A stretch of DNA of 64,000 nt from Pseudomonas moorei (GTDB taxonomy: Bacteria; Pseudomonadota; Gammaproteobacteria; Pseudomonadales; Pseudomonadaceae), in assembly GCF_008801475.1 (NCBI RefSeq), contig NZ_VZPP01000003.1:310001-374000 (forward strand). The letters are read 5' to 3'. Position 1 is the first letter of the stretch. Every line of letters starts with the position of its first letter. Made by a program: the position numbers and the translations under genes. The notes under the pieces are model-generated. The model had not been told where the DNA came from and ran no database searches. It was given only the letters and a program-made list of their open reading frames with translations. This document shows positions 28,666 through 37,268 of the stretch, in pieces.

Positions 28666-30246
28666 ATGGACATCAACCTCAGCGACTTCCATTTCCTGCG
28701 TCCACTGTGGTTGTTACTGCTGCCCTTCGCCGCCGTTCTGCCGTGGCTCTGGCGCCGCAGCCGCGACTTGCAGCGGCGATTGCGCAGCAACATTGCCGAG
28801 CATTTGCTGCCGCACCTCCTGATTGCCCCGCAGGATCAACAGTGGCTGCGCCCGGTGCATCTGGTTTGCGCGCTGTTGGCGCTCGGCGCGCTGGCCGCCG
28901 CCGGACCGACCTGGGAGCAGGATCGCCCTGATTTTTTGCAAAACCGGGCGCCGTTGATCATCGCCCTCGACCTGTCGCCGTCCATGGACGCCAACGATGT
29001 GCAACCGACACGCCTGGAAGCGGCCAAACACAAGTTGCATGACCTGATCCAGCGTCGCGCCGGCGCCCGCAACGCGCTGATCGCCTATGCCGGCAGTGCG
29101 CACCTGGTGTTGCCGCCCACGGATGACCCGGCCCTGCTCGATACCTTTATCCAGGCACTGGGCACCGATCTGATCGGCAAACCGGGGAAAAATGTCGGAG
29201 CAGTCATCGATCAGGCCAAGCGTTTGCTGAGTGCCGAAAAAGCGCCGGGGACGCTCTTGTTGATCACCGACGGTGCCGACACATCGGCGCTGGCGGGTCT
29301 AGACAAACAGCTGGACGACAGCGCGCTGCAAGTGCTGATCCTGGCCGTTGGCAACGAGGACGGCGGCATCATCCACACTGCCGACGGCCAGCCGCGCACC
29401 GACAGCAACGGTCGCCCGGCGCTGGGTAGCTTCGATCAGGCCGCCCTCAAGCAGCTCGCCTCAACGCTGGATGCACCACTGGGCAGCCTGACCCTCAATA
29501 ACGACGATCTGGACTGGATCGAACTGCACGCCCAGCAGCATTTCCAGAGTGCCAGCGACGAACAGCGCGAACTGCACTGGAAAGACGCCGGATACTGGCT
29601 GTGCTGGCCGTTGCTGTTGATCGCGTTCTTCAGCGTGCGCAAGGGTTGGAGCCTGAACTGGATGGCCGGCTTTTTACTGGCCATGGGTATTGGCTTGCAA
29701 CCGTCACCCGCACAGGCCAACGCACTGACCGACGCGTTTCTTACCCCGGACCAGCAAGGCCGATGGGCATTCGAGCACGGGCACTTCCCACAAGCCGCAG
29801 CACATTTCGTTGACCCGTACTGGAAAGGCATTGCTGCGTACAACGCCGCTGATTTCGACCTGGCCCTGGCCAGTTTCGCCCGCCTGGAAACGCCCCAGGC
29901 GTATTTCTACCTGGGCAACATTTACGTGCGCCGCTTCAAATTCGACGAGGCCATCGCCGCCTACACCCAGGCGCTGAAATTGCAGCCGCAGTTCCCTGAA
30001 GCCACGGCCAACCTGGCCTTGGCCATGGCCTTGCAGAAAGACACCGAAAGCGCCGAAAAAAACGCCCCCAAAGTCAAACCGGACGCCATCAAGATGGACA
30101 AGGCACCCGGCAAGGGCCAGAGCAGAACAGTGCAAACCGATCGGGCAGCCTCGGATGAACAGTGGCTGCAGAACCTCACGACATCGCCAGCGAAATTCTT
30201 GAAGCAAAAATTCAGTTTGCAGGATCAGGCAGGAGTGAAGCCATGA
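28666..30246 (+). CDS. VWA plus TPR membrane protein, BatB/BatC-like fusion, copy A
   Basis: A 526-residue protein with a strong ribosome site GGCAGGAGG before the ATG at 28666. N-terminal helices are followed by a VWA domain with intact MIDAS ([17 protein letters not shown], near residue 100). A helix pair near 310-345 comes next, then TPR repeats ([20 protein letters not shown], about 410-430). The tail is Lys/Asp-rich. Fusion of BatB and BatC functions is common in gammaproteobacteria. It overlaps the BatD-like gene by four bases. The intact MIDAS contrasts with its paralogue at 62467. Confidence 0.92.
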   Translation: MDINLSDFHFLRPLWLLLLPFAAVLPWLWRRSRDLQRRLRSNIAEHLLPHLLIAPQDQQWLRPVHLVCALLALGALAAAGPTWEQDRPDFLQNRAPLIIALDLSPSMDANDVQPTRLEAAKHKLHDLIQRRAGARNALIAYAGSAHLVLPPTDDPALLDTFIQALGTDLIGKPGKNVGAVIDQAKRLLSAEKAPGTLLLITDGADTSALAGLDKQLDDSALQVLILAVGNEDGGIIHTADGQPRTDSNGRPALGSFDQAALKQLASTLDAPLGSLTLNNDDLDWIELHAQQHFQSASDEQRELHWKDAGYWLCWPLLLIAFFSVRKGWSLNWMAGFLLAMGIGLQPSPAQANALTDAFLTPDQQGRWAFEHGHFPQAAAHFVDPYWKGIAAYNAADFDLALASFARLETPQAYFYLGNIYVRRFKFDEAIAAYTQALKLQPQFPEATANLALAMALQKDTESAEKNAPKVKPDAIKMDKAPGKGQSRTVQTDRAASDEQWLQNLTTSPAKFLKQKFSLQDQAGVKP

Positions 30247-31685
30247 TCAGTCTGCGAGACCCAGTCACTCCCATCGCCGGCAAGCCTGCTCCCACAGGGA
30301 TCGTTGCCGTCCCCAAACGACATGAACGGCGCGCAACCTCTGGGAGCGGGCTTGCCCGCGAAGGCTCCTGCCCGGGCAACACAATACTCGGCACCTTGCT
30401 CCTGTGCCTGATCAGCACCACCGCTCTCGCCGCCGAACCCGAACTGCGTGTCCAGACCAGCCTGCAACCGGCCGACACCGCCATGGTCGGCAGCCTGGTC
30501 GAATTGCACCTCGATATCCTCACCGACACCTGGTTCACCAACGCCCCTACCCTGCCCGAGTTCACGTTGCCCGGCGCGCTGGTGATGCCGCCGGACGGCC
30601 ACGCCGAGCACCTGAACCAGACGCTCGACGGCCAGTCATTCAACGGCATGCGCTACAGCTACCTGATCACACCGAATGTGGCGCAGGGCTTCGACATTCC
30701 CGCCTTGAGCGTGCGCGCCACCCCGGGTCAGGCCAGCGTCGAACTGAGCGCCCAGAGCCAGCCGCTGCACTTCACGGCGGCGCAACCAGCGGGTTTCGCG
30801 CCCGGCGAACCGGTGCTGGTCGCCCAGGGACTGCGTTTCACCCAGCAAATCATCAATTCCGCGACTCCGCTGAAGGTCGGCGACAGCGTCACCCGGCAAC
30901 TGACACTGCAAGCGGACGGCGCCCTGGCCATGTCATTGCCGACGCCTTCGCTAGGGGATGTCACCGGCCTCAGTCGATACGCCAAGAACCCGCAGGTCGC
31001 TACCCTGGACGACGGCCGCGGCCACTTCACCGGCGGCCAGCGTATCGACAGCGTGACCTACCGCATCGACACCGAAGGCCCTCACACCTTGCCGGCCATC
31101 AAGCTGAAATGGTGGGACGCCAGCAGCCAGCAAACCCGCACCGCACAAGTGCCCGCCGTGAACTTCGACGCCGCCGCCAACAGTGCCTATCGGCCGGTGT
31201 TTTCGATCAGCGAAGACCTGAAGCAACTCGGTCAGCCCCATCGCCTGCACCTTTCGGGCTTTGCTTTCAGCCTGTTGGCGTTGCTGTCGAGCGTGGCGCT
31301 ACTTGCCTGGTTTGCCCGCCCCTTCGTCCATCGCGCGTACCTCAGGGCCAAGGCCCGGCGTCAGGCGCGGCATAGTGCCTGGATGGCCTCTGCCGACTAC
31401 GCCTGGCGGCAAATCCCGGTGCAGCTTGAAGCCGAACCGCCACAATTGAGCGCCCTGTACCTGTGGACCCGACGTAGCCAAACGGGCTTGAAGCTGACGG
31501 GTTTCGGCCCGCGCCTGCAAGCCTTTCTACGCGCCTGCTACGGCCGCGAGCCCACCAAAGATCAGGCGCTGCACCAACTCAAGGAATCCTTGACTACGCT
31601 GCATAGTCAGGCCGAACACAACAAAGAATCAGTCGCTCCCGCATTGCGACCACTCAACCCCGGGCACGAGAAGGAATTCCCATGA
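30243..31685 (+). CDS. BatD-like exported membrane protein with REPIN-encoded N-terminal extension
   Basis: A 480-residue BatD/oxygen-tolerance type protein. The hydrophobic signal ([18 protein letters not shown]) begins only near residue 48, because a REPIN at 30272-30363 encodes about 30 preceding residues ([18 protein letters not shown] and onwards). No ATG occurs between the element and the signal, so initiation is probably at the ATG at 30243, which overlaps the upstream stop (ATGA). A TTG in ACCTTGCTC is a possible but poor alternative. Beta-rich domains follow, then a helix near residues 335-360 ([16 protein letters not shown]) and a cytoplasmic tail. It overlaps the HAD gene by four bases. 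Confidence 0.85.
   Translation: MISLRDPVTPIAGKPAPTGIVAVPKRHERRATSGSGLAREGSCPGNTILGTLLLCLISTTALAAEPELRVQTSLQPADTAMVGSLVELHLDILTDTWFTNAPTLPEFTLPGALVMPPDGHAEHLNQTLDGQSFNGMRYSYLITPNVAQGFDIPALSVRATPGQASVELSAQSQPLHFTAAQPAGFAPGEPVLVAQGLRFTQQIINSATPLKVGDSVTRQLTLQADGALAMSLPTPSLGDVTGLSRYAKNPQVATLDDGRGHFTGGQRIDSVTYRIDTEGPHTLPAIKLKWWDASSQQTRTAQVPAVNFDAAANSAYRPVFSISEDLKQLGQPHRLHLSGFAFSLLALLSSVALLAWFARPFVHRAYLRAKARRQARHSAWMASADYAWRQIPVQLEAEPPQLSALYLWTRRSQTGLKLTGFGPRLQAFLRACYGREPTKDQALHQLKESLTTLHSQAEHNKESVAPALRPLNPGHEKEFP
30272..30363. repeat. REPIN inside the 5' end of the BatD-like gene
   Basis: CATCGCCGGCAAGCCTGCTCCCACAG at the left and CTGGGAGCGGGCTTGCCCGCGAAGG at the right are inverted copies of the GGCAAGC subtype of the REP unit. 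They lie between the start codon and the signal-peptide codons. Confidence 0.88.
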
Positions 31686-32710
31686 CGAACCCGATAGCGC
31701 ACCGTCATTTCCACGGGCTGAAGTTGCTCTTGGCCCTGGCTTTGAGCCTGCCCCTAATGGCTCAGGCCGCCGAACCCCTGCCCTCCTGGAACGACGGCCC
31801 GGCGAAAAAACACATCATCGAGTTCGTGCAGGCGGTGACCGATCAAGGCAGCAAGGACTTCGTCAACCCCGAGGATCGCATCGCCGTGTTCGATAACGAC
31901 GGCACCTTGTGGAGCGAGCAACCGATGTACTTCGAGCTGCTGTTTGCCCTGGAAGAGGTCAAGCGCACCGCGCCCCAACACCCGGAGTGGAAAACCACCC
32001 AACCGTTCCAGGCGGTGCTGGAAAACGATCACAAAGCGCTGGCGGCCACCGGCCTGGACGGCATGATGAAGATCTTCGGTGCGACCCACACCGGGATGAC
32101 CACCGAGGCCTTCGACGACTACGCCAAGACCTGGCTGAGCCAGGCGCGCCATCCGAAAACCGGCAAGCCGTACACCGAGATGATCTTCCAGCCAATGCTG
32201 GAAATGCTCGACTACCTGCGCAGTGAAGACTTCAAGACCTACATCGTCTCCGGTGGCGACACCGGTTTCATGCGCGCCTTCGCCGAGAAGGTCTACGGCA
32301 TCCCGCCCGAGCGGGTGATCGGCACCACTTTCGTCACGGCGTTTCAGTACAAGGATGGCCAGGCGTCGATCCTGCGCACGCGAAAACTGGCGCACAACGA
32401 CGACGGGCCGGGCAAACCGGAAAGCATCGACGCCGTCATTGGCAAGCGGCCGATCCTGGCCTTCGGCAACTCCGACGGCGACCTGCAAATGCTGCAGTGG
32501 ACCGCTGCCGGGCCGGGCAAACGCTTCATGGGCCTGGTGCATCACACCGACGCCAAACGCGAGTGGGCCTATGACCGCGAGTCGCAGATCGGCCGACTGG
32601 ACAAGGCCCTGGACGAAGCCAACAAACGTGGCTGGACGGTCGTCGACATGGCGACCGAATGGCGTCGGATCTACCCGTTCGATGCCGCCACACCTGAGCA
32701 AGTGCAATAA
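31682..32710 (+). CDS. Exported HAD-superfamily phosphatase-like protein
   Basis: A 342-residue protein with a Sec signal ([19 protein letters not shown]). The HAD motif I is [11 protein letters not shown] with nucleophile Asp71 and acid Asp73. Motif II is YIVSGGD near residue 190, and motif IV is [13 protein letters not shown] near residue 260. It is thus predicted to be a magnesium-dependent periplasmic phosphohydrolase; the substrate is unknown. The ATGA overlap with the BatD-like gene couples it to the MoxR/VWA module. That is unusual for a catabolic-looking enzyme and suggests it is a client or effector of the module. Confidence 0.88.
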   Translation: MTNPIAHRHFHGLKLLLALALSLPLMAQAAEPLPSWNDGPAKKHIIEFVQAVTDQGSKDFVNPEDRIAVFDNDGTLWSEQPMYFELLFALEEVKRTAPQHPEWKTTQPFQAVLENDHKALAATGLDGMMKIFGATHTGMTTEAFDDYAKTWLSQARHPKTGKPYTEMIFQPMLEMLDYLRSEDFKTYIVSGGDTGFMRAFAEKVYGIPPERVIGTTFVTAFQYKDGQASILRTRKLAHNDDGPGKPESIDAVIGKRPILAFGNSDGDLQMLQWTAAGPGKRFMGLVHHTDAKREWAYDRESQIGRLDKALDEANKRGWTVVDMATEWRRIYPFDAATPEQVQ

Positions 32711-32781
32711 AAAAAAGCGTAACGCAGGACCGCAATAAACGTTTGTCGCACCGAGCGACGTAAGCAAAAGGAGCAAGTCAG

Positions 32782-34362
32782 ATGACTCGCATACGCAAAT
32801 GGTTACCCAAGCTTGCCCTGGTGGCGACTTCGGTCATGGCGATTTCGGCAACTGCCGTGGCCGCGGAAAAACCCAACATTCTGGTGATTTTCGGTGATGA
32901 CATCGGCCAGACCAACATCAGCGCCTATTCCATGGGTGTGGTCGGTTACAAGACGCCGAACATCGACCGCATCGCCAAGGAAGGCATGCTGTTCACCGAC
33001 TATTACGCGGAGAACAGCTGCACCGCCGGGCGCTCGTCGTTCATTACCGGTCAGACACCTTTGCGTACGGGTCTGTCGAAAGTCGGCATTCCGGGCGCCC
33101 CTGTCGGCCTGCAAAAGCGTGACATCACCATCGCCCAGGCGCTCAAGGGCCTTGGCTACGCTACTGGCCAGTTCGGCAAGAACCACCTGGGCGACAAGGA
33201 CGAGTACCTGCCGACCAACCACGGTTTCGACGAGTTCTTCGGCAACCTCTATCACCTCAATGCCGAAGAAGAGCCTGAACGTCCGTACTGGCCCAATGAC
33301 GACGCCGAGTTCGTCAAGGCCAACTCTCCACGCGGCGTGATCCACAGCTTCGCCGACGGCAAGATCGAGGACACCGGTGCCTTGACCAAAAAACGCATGG
33401 AAACCATCGACGACGAAACCACCGCCGCCGCCCAGGCGTTCATCGAGAAGCAGGCCAAGGCGGACAAACCGTTCTTCGTCTGGATGAACACTACCCGCAT
33501 GCACTTGTTCACCCATGTACGCGATTCGATGAAGGGCCAGAGCGGCATGCCCGGTAATGAATATGCAGACGGCATGCTCGAGCACGACGGCGACGTCGGC
33601 AAACTGCTCAAGACCCTCGATGACCTGAAGATCACTGACAACACCATCGTCGTCTACACCACTGACAACGGCCCGAACCAGTTCTCCTGGCCGGACGCGG
33701 CGACCACACCGTTCCGTAACGAGAAGAACTCCAACTGGGAAGGCGCCTACCGCGTACCGGCCATGGTGCGCTGGCCAGGCAAAATCAAGGCTGGTGAAGT
33801 GTCCAACGAGCTGTTCTCGGGCATGGACTGGTTCCCGACCCTGCTCGCCGCTGCCGGCGATGCCGATGTGAAAGACAAACTGCTCAAGGGCTGGGCACCG
33901 ACGTCTGGCGGGACCAACTTCAAGGTGCACCTGGACGGCTACAACCAGCTGCCCTACCTGACCGGTCAGCAACCCAAAGGCGAACGCAAGGAGTTCTACT
34001 ACTTCAACGATGACGGCATGCTGGTGTCGATGCGTTTCGGCAACTGGAAAGCGGTGTTCTGCGAGCAGCGTGCGCCGGGCGGCTTCAAAGTATGGAGCGA
34101 ACCGTTCGTTTGCCTGCGGGTACCGAAAATCTTCAACCTGCGGATGGACCCGTACGAACGGGCGGACATCGTGTCTGACCAGTATTACGACTGGACCACC
34201 AAAAACGTTTATCTGGTTGCCCAGGCAGTGACCAAATCTGCGCAGTTCCTGCAGACCTTCATCGAGTATCCACCTAGCCAGAAACCGGCCAGCTTCAGTG
34301 TTGACCAGATTCGTGCCGCGGTAGATGCCAAGATTGCCGAAAAGATGAAAGCTGCACAGTAA
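32782..34362 (+). CDS. Periplasmic arylsulfatase-type sulfatase
   Basis: A 526-residue type I sulfatase with a signal peptide (LALVATSVMAISATAVAAE). Metal ligands FGDDIG lie near residues 37-42. The modified residue is Cys80 in SCTAGRSSF. This is a C-x-A-x-R variant of the classical C/S-x-P-x-R formylglycine signature. GKNHLGD follows near residue 133, and the second metal site TTDNGPNQ near 293. An AAGGAG ribosome site precedes it, 71 bases after the HAD gene. No formylglycine-generating enzyme or anaerobic maturase gene is visible in the window. The substrate is unknown. Confidence 0.93.
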   Translation: MTRIRKWLPKLALVATSVMAISATAVAAEKPNILVIFGDDIGQTNISAYSMGVVGYKTPNIDRIAKEGMLFTDYYAENSCTAGRSSFITGQTPLRTGLSKVGIPGAPVGLQKRDITIAQALKGLGYATGQFGKNHLGDKDEYLPTNHGFDEFFGNLYHLNAEEEPERPYWPNDDAEFVKANSPRGVIHSFADGKIEDTGALTKKRMETIDDETTAAAQAFIEKQAKADKPFFVWMNTTRMHLFTHVRDSMKGQSGMPGNEYADGMLEHDGDVGKLLKTLDDLKITDNTIVVYTTDNGPNQFSWPDAATTPFRNEKNSNWEGAYRVPAMVRWPGKIKAGEVSNELFSGMDWFPTLLAAAGDADVKDKLLKGWAPTSGGTNFKVHLDGYNQLPYLTGQQPKGERKEFYYFNDDGMLVSMRFGNWKAVFCEQRAPGGFKVWSEPFVCLRVPKIFNLRMDPYERADIVSDQYYDWTTKNVYLVAQAVTKSAQFLQTFIEYPPSQKPASFSVDQIRAAVDAKIAEKMKAAQ

Positions 34363-34375
34363 GACCGCTTGACCG

Positions 34376-34408
34376 CCGCTCGCCTTCACCGGCGAGCGGA
34401 CTTTTTTC
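34376..34408 (+). terminator. Intrinsic terminator after the sulfatase gene
   Basis: A nine-base stem CCGCTCGCC (34376-34384) / GGCGAGCGG (34391-34399) with a six-base loop, followed by ACTTTTTTC. It probably ends or attenuates transcription from the MoxR/VWA/sulfatase block before the next gene. Confidence 0.8.
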
Positions 34409-34421
34409 TGAAAGCGCACAA

Positions 34422-34491
34422 CTGTAGGCGCTGGCTTGCCAGCGATGGCGACCGTCCGGTCGACAGACAGAGTGTCTGAGCCAGCGCCTAT
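34422..34491. repeat. REP-type inverted repeat, GCGCTGGC subtype
   Basis: CTGTAGGCGCTGGCTTGCCA on the left and GAGCCAGCGCCTATAG on the right form long inverted arms in the gap between the sulfatase and the spermidine-synthase-like gene. This is a different core from the GAGCAGGCTCGC units. Confidence 0.75.
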
Positions 34492-34532
34492 AGATTTTTT
34501 TCAATCCGAAAATCGTACAAGGCATCAGCCCC

Positions 34533-37046
34533 ATGTCATCACGTGTCGCCAGCAAGTCGTCGGCCATACCTGCCCCTCACGTCGCCTCCCCGGCGCTGTT
34601 GATCCCCGCCCTGTTGCTATTCGTCTCCGGTGCCGCGGCACTGGTGTATCAGGTGCTGTGGATCAAACAACTGTCACTGGTGGTGGGCGTCGAGGTGTAC
34701 GCCATCACCACCGGCATCAGTGCGTTTTTTGCAGGCCTGGCCCTGGGGGGCTTGCTGTTCGGCCGCTGGGCGGACCGCTTGCAGCAACCGGTGCTGCTGT
34801 ATGCCGGGCTGGAAGTGCTGGTGGCGGTGCTCGGCGTCGGCGCAACCTTCGCCATGAGCCTGGCGGCCAGTCCTTTCGCCTGGCTGGAACAGCACATCGG
34901 TCTGCTGGCCTGGGTGTTGCCGTTTGCCCTGGTGGGCATTCCCGCCCTGTTGATGGGTGGCACCTTACCCGTGCTGGTTCGTTCGTTGGCCAGTCACCCG
35001 CAACAATTGGGCAAGGCTGGCGGACACTTGTATGCGGCGAATACCGCCGGCGCCATCGCCGGCACCCTGCTCGCGGCGTTCGTGCTGATCGCCACCCTCG
35101 GCGTGCGCGGTAGCGCCCTGGCTGCCGCGATGCTGAACCTGCTGGCCGCTGCCGGAGCCTTGTGGTTCCACCGCCATCGTTCACTGCCGGTTGAAGCACC
35201 GGTCAAACACCACACGGACAAGGCACCGGATCGCCTGGCCCTGTGGCTGTATTCAATTGCCGGTGGCGTGGCTCTTGGCTACGAAGTGGTGTGGTCACAG
35301 TCCATCGTGCAGTTCATGAGCACGCGCACCTATGCCTTTGCCGTGGTGCTGGCGACGTACCTTACCGGGCTGTTCCTGGGCAGCGCGCTGCTCGCTCGAC
35401 GGGTTGATCGGCTGCGCGATCCCTGGGGCGTATTCGGCCTGCTGATCGCCGGCGCAGGAGTGATCGCATTGCTGGAAATCGCCGTGCTCGGGCGCTGGCT
35501 GGTGCTCGCCCAGAGCCTGGTCGAAGCCTGGGTGCTGTCGTTGGGCGCCAGTGAGTTACTGGGCATGAGCGCACGCTTTGCGGTCGCCGCCCTGAGCATC
35601 GTGTTCGTGCCGACCGTGCTGCTCGGCGCGGCGTTTCCCGTGGCACTGCGCTTGAGCGTCGGGCGCGACCATGTGGGGCGCAATGTGGGAGAAGTCGTGG
35701 CGTTCAATACCCTGGGCGGGATTATCGGGGTGATGCTCTGCGGCTTTGTGCTGATCCCCTTGCTGGGGCTGGTGCGAACCCTTGGCTTGCTGGCGATCAT
35801 CGCCGCCGGGATCGGCTACTTCGCCGTGCGCAAGGGGCATGGGGTCAAGAAAGGCCGGCGTCAGGGCGTGGTCGCGGTCGGCCTGTTATCGGTGGTGCTG
35901 GCACTGCTGACCCCGGTCGACAAACTGGCCAGCCTGCTGCCCGGTGCCCGCAACGGCACCTTGGCGTTCTATGAGGAAGGTCGCGGCGGCACGGTTGCCG
36001 TGGTCACCCAGGGCAAAGGCCAGAAAGCCTTCCAGCGCCTGTACATCCAGGGCGTGTCCAACACCGGCGACGCCATGCCATCCCTGCGCTACATGCGCAT
36101 CCAGGCACTGTTGCCGCTGCTGATCCACAACGGAGAACCGCGCTCGGCGCTGGTGATCGGGTTCGGCACCGGCATCACCGCAGGCGCCTTGACCCGCTAT
36201 CCGGGCCTGGAACATCGCGTCGTCGCCGAACTGTTGCCCTCGGTGGTCAAGGCCGCGCCCTTGTTCAAGGGCAACTTCAATGCCGCCAGCGATCCCGGTG
36301 TCGATGTCCGTCTGCGCGACGGTCGCCAGGAACTGCTGCGCAACCCGCAGCCGTACGACCTGATCACCCTCGAACCACCACCGCCGTCCGCTGCCGGTGT
36401 GGTCAATCTGTATTCCCGGGACTTTTACCAATTGGCGGCCAGCCGTTTGCAGAAACAGGGCCTGGTCGCCCAATGGCTGCCGTTGCCGACGCAAAACATC
36501 GACGACTCACGCTCGCTGGTGCGCAGTTTCCTTGATGTCTTCCCCTACGCCACCCTGTGGACCAGCGAGTTCCACGAGATGCTGCTGGTGGGTTCGCTGG
36601 AGCCGATGGAACTGGATGCGGCGAAAATCAGCGCACGCTTCCAGCAGGACAGCGTGCGCAGCACCTTGCAGGATGTCGGTATCGGCTCGGCGGCCGCGCT
36701 GCTGGCGACCTGGGTCACCGATCGTGCCGGCCTTGAACGCTTCGCTGCGGATGCGCCACCGGTGACCGACGATCAACCACGAATCGAATACGCCCCCTGG
36801 GTACGGGACAAGGAAATTACCCGCGTGCTTCCGGCGCTGCTGAATCTGCGCAGTGCCCCGCCCCTGGTCAACGCTGACGCCGCTTTCATCGAACGGATGA
36901 ACACCCACCAGCAACGCCTGATGCAGTTCTATCGGGCGAGCCTGCATGCCTACGAGGGTGACCGTGATGCCTGGGCCAGGGATGCTCGCGAGGTGATGCG
37001 CGGGGATGGCGGTAACCCGTATTTCCGCTGGTTTGGCGGGGATTGA
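34533..37046 (+). CDS. Membrane-anchored spermidine synthase-like protein (fused transporter/SpeE domain)
   Basis: An 837-residue protein. About 500 residues form 12-14 membrane helices (LLIPALLLFVSGAAALVYQV, then YAITTGISAFFAGLALGGLL). The C-terminal part is a Rossmann domain from about residue 540 (ALVIGFGTGITAGALTRYPG). Known spermidine synthases have GGGDG at that loop and a catalytic Asp in DxxDP. Here the loop is GFGTG and the catalytic segment reads LEPPPPSAAG. Aminopropyl transfer is therefore doubtful; methyl or other group transfer is possible. It is a recognised but uncharacterised fused family. It lies 222 bases before the octaheme cytochrome gene. Confidence 0.85.
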   Translation: MSSRVASKSSAIPAPHVASPALLIPALLLFVSGAAALVYQVLWIKQLSLVVGVEVYAITTGISAFFAGLALGGLLFGRWADRLQQPVLLYAGLEVLVAVLGVGATFAMSLAASPFAWLEQHIGLLAWVLPFALVGIPALLMGGTLPVLVRSLASHPQQLGKAGGHLYAANTAGAIAGTLLAAFVLIATLGVRGSALAAAMLNLLAAAGALWFHRHRSLPVEAPVKHHTDKAPDRLALWLYSIAGGVALGYEVVWSQSIVQFMSTRTYAFAVVLATYLTGLFLGSALLARRVDRLRDPWGVFGLLIAGAGVIALLEIAVLGRWLVLAQSLVEAWVLSLGASELLGMSARFAVAALSIVFVPTVLLGAAFPVALRLSVGRDHVGRNVGEVVAFNTLGGIIGVMLCGFVLIPLLGLVRTLGLLAIIAAGIGYFAVRKGHGVKKGRRQGVVAVGLLSVVLALLTPVDKLASLLPGARNGTLAFYEEGRGGTVAVVTQGKGQKAFQRLYIQGVSNTGDAMPSLRYMRIQALLPLLIHNGEPRSALVIGFGTGITAGALTRYPGLEHRVVAELLPSVVKAAPLFKGNFNAASDPGVDVRLRDGRQELLRNPQPYDLITLEPPPPSAAGVVNLYSRDFYQLAASRLQKQGLVAQWLPLPTQNIDDSRSLVRSFLDVFPYATLWTSEFHEMLLVGSLEPMELDAAKISARFQQDSVRSTLQDVGIGSAAALLATWVTDRAGLERFAADAPPVTDDQPRIEYAPWVRDKEITRVLPALLNLRSAPPLVNADAAFIERMNTHQQRLMQFYRASLHAYEGDRDAWARDAREVMRGDGGNPYFRWFGGD

Positions 37047-37083
37047 TCTGGTAACCATCAGACCGCCATAGTCGGAACGCCAC

Positions 37084-37111
37084 CTGTGGGAGCTGGCTTG
37101 CCAGCGAAGGG
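37084..37111. repeat. Solitary REP unit
   Basis: CTGTGGGAGCTGGCTTGCCAGCGAAGG forms a single palindromic REP unit (GCTGGCTTGCCAGC) in the gap before the cytochrome gene. The rest of the gap, 37112-37268, shows no clear promoter boxes. Confidence 0.7.
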
Positions 37112-37268
37112 GCCATCTCCCTCAACGCATCACTATCAACACTCACTCTATTCATCCAACGCCGCATAACCGATCACAAGCGTCATTTGACAGACGCCGG
37201 CCATCCGGCAAAGCTGCCTCTCGCTGAACCCGCCTGACGGCAATCGCACCTGGACCACGGAAGTCGCA

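Noticed and set aside
30162..30242. Upstream alternative start for the BatD-like protein
   Set aside because: It would overlap 85 bases of the preceding gene with no ribosome site; the ATGA overlap at 30243 matches other junctions of the operon.
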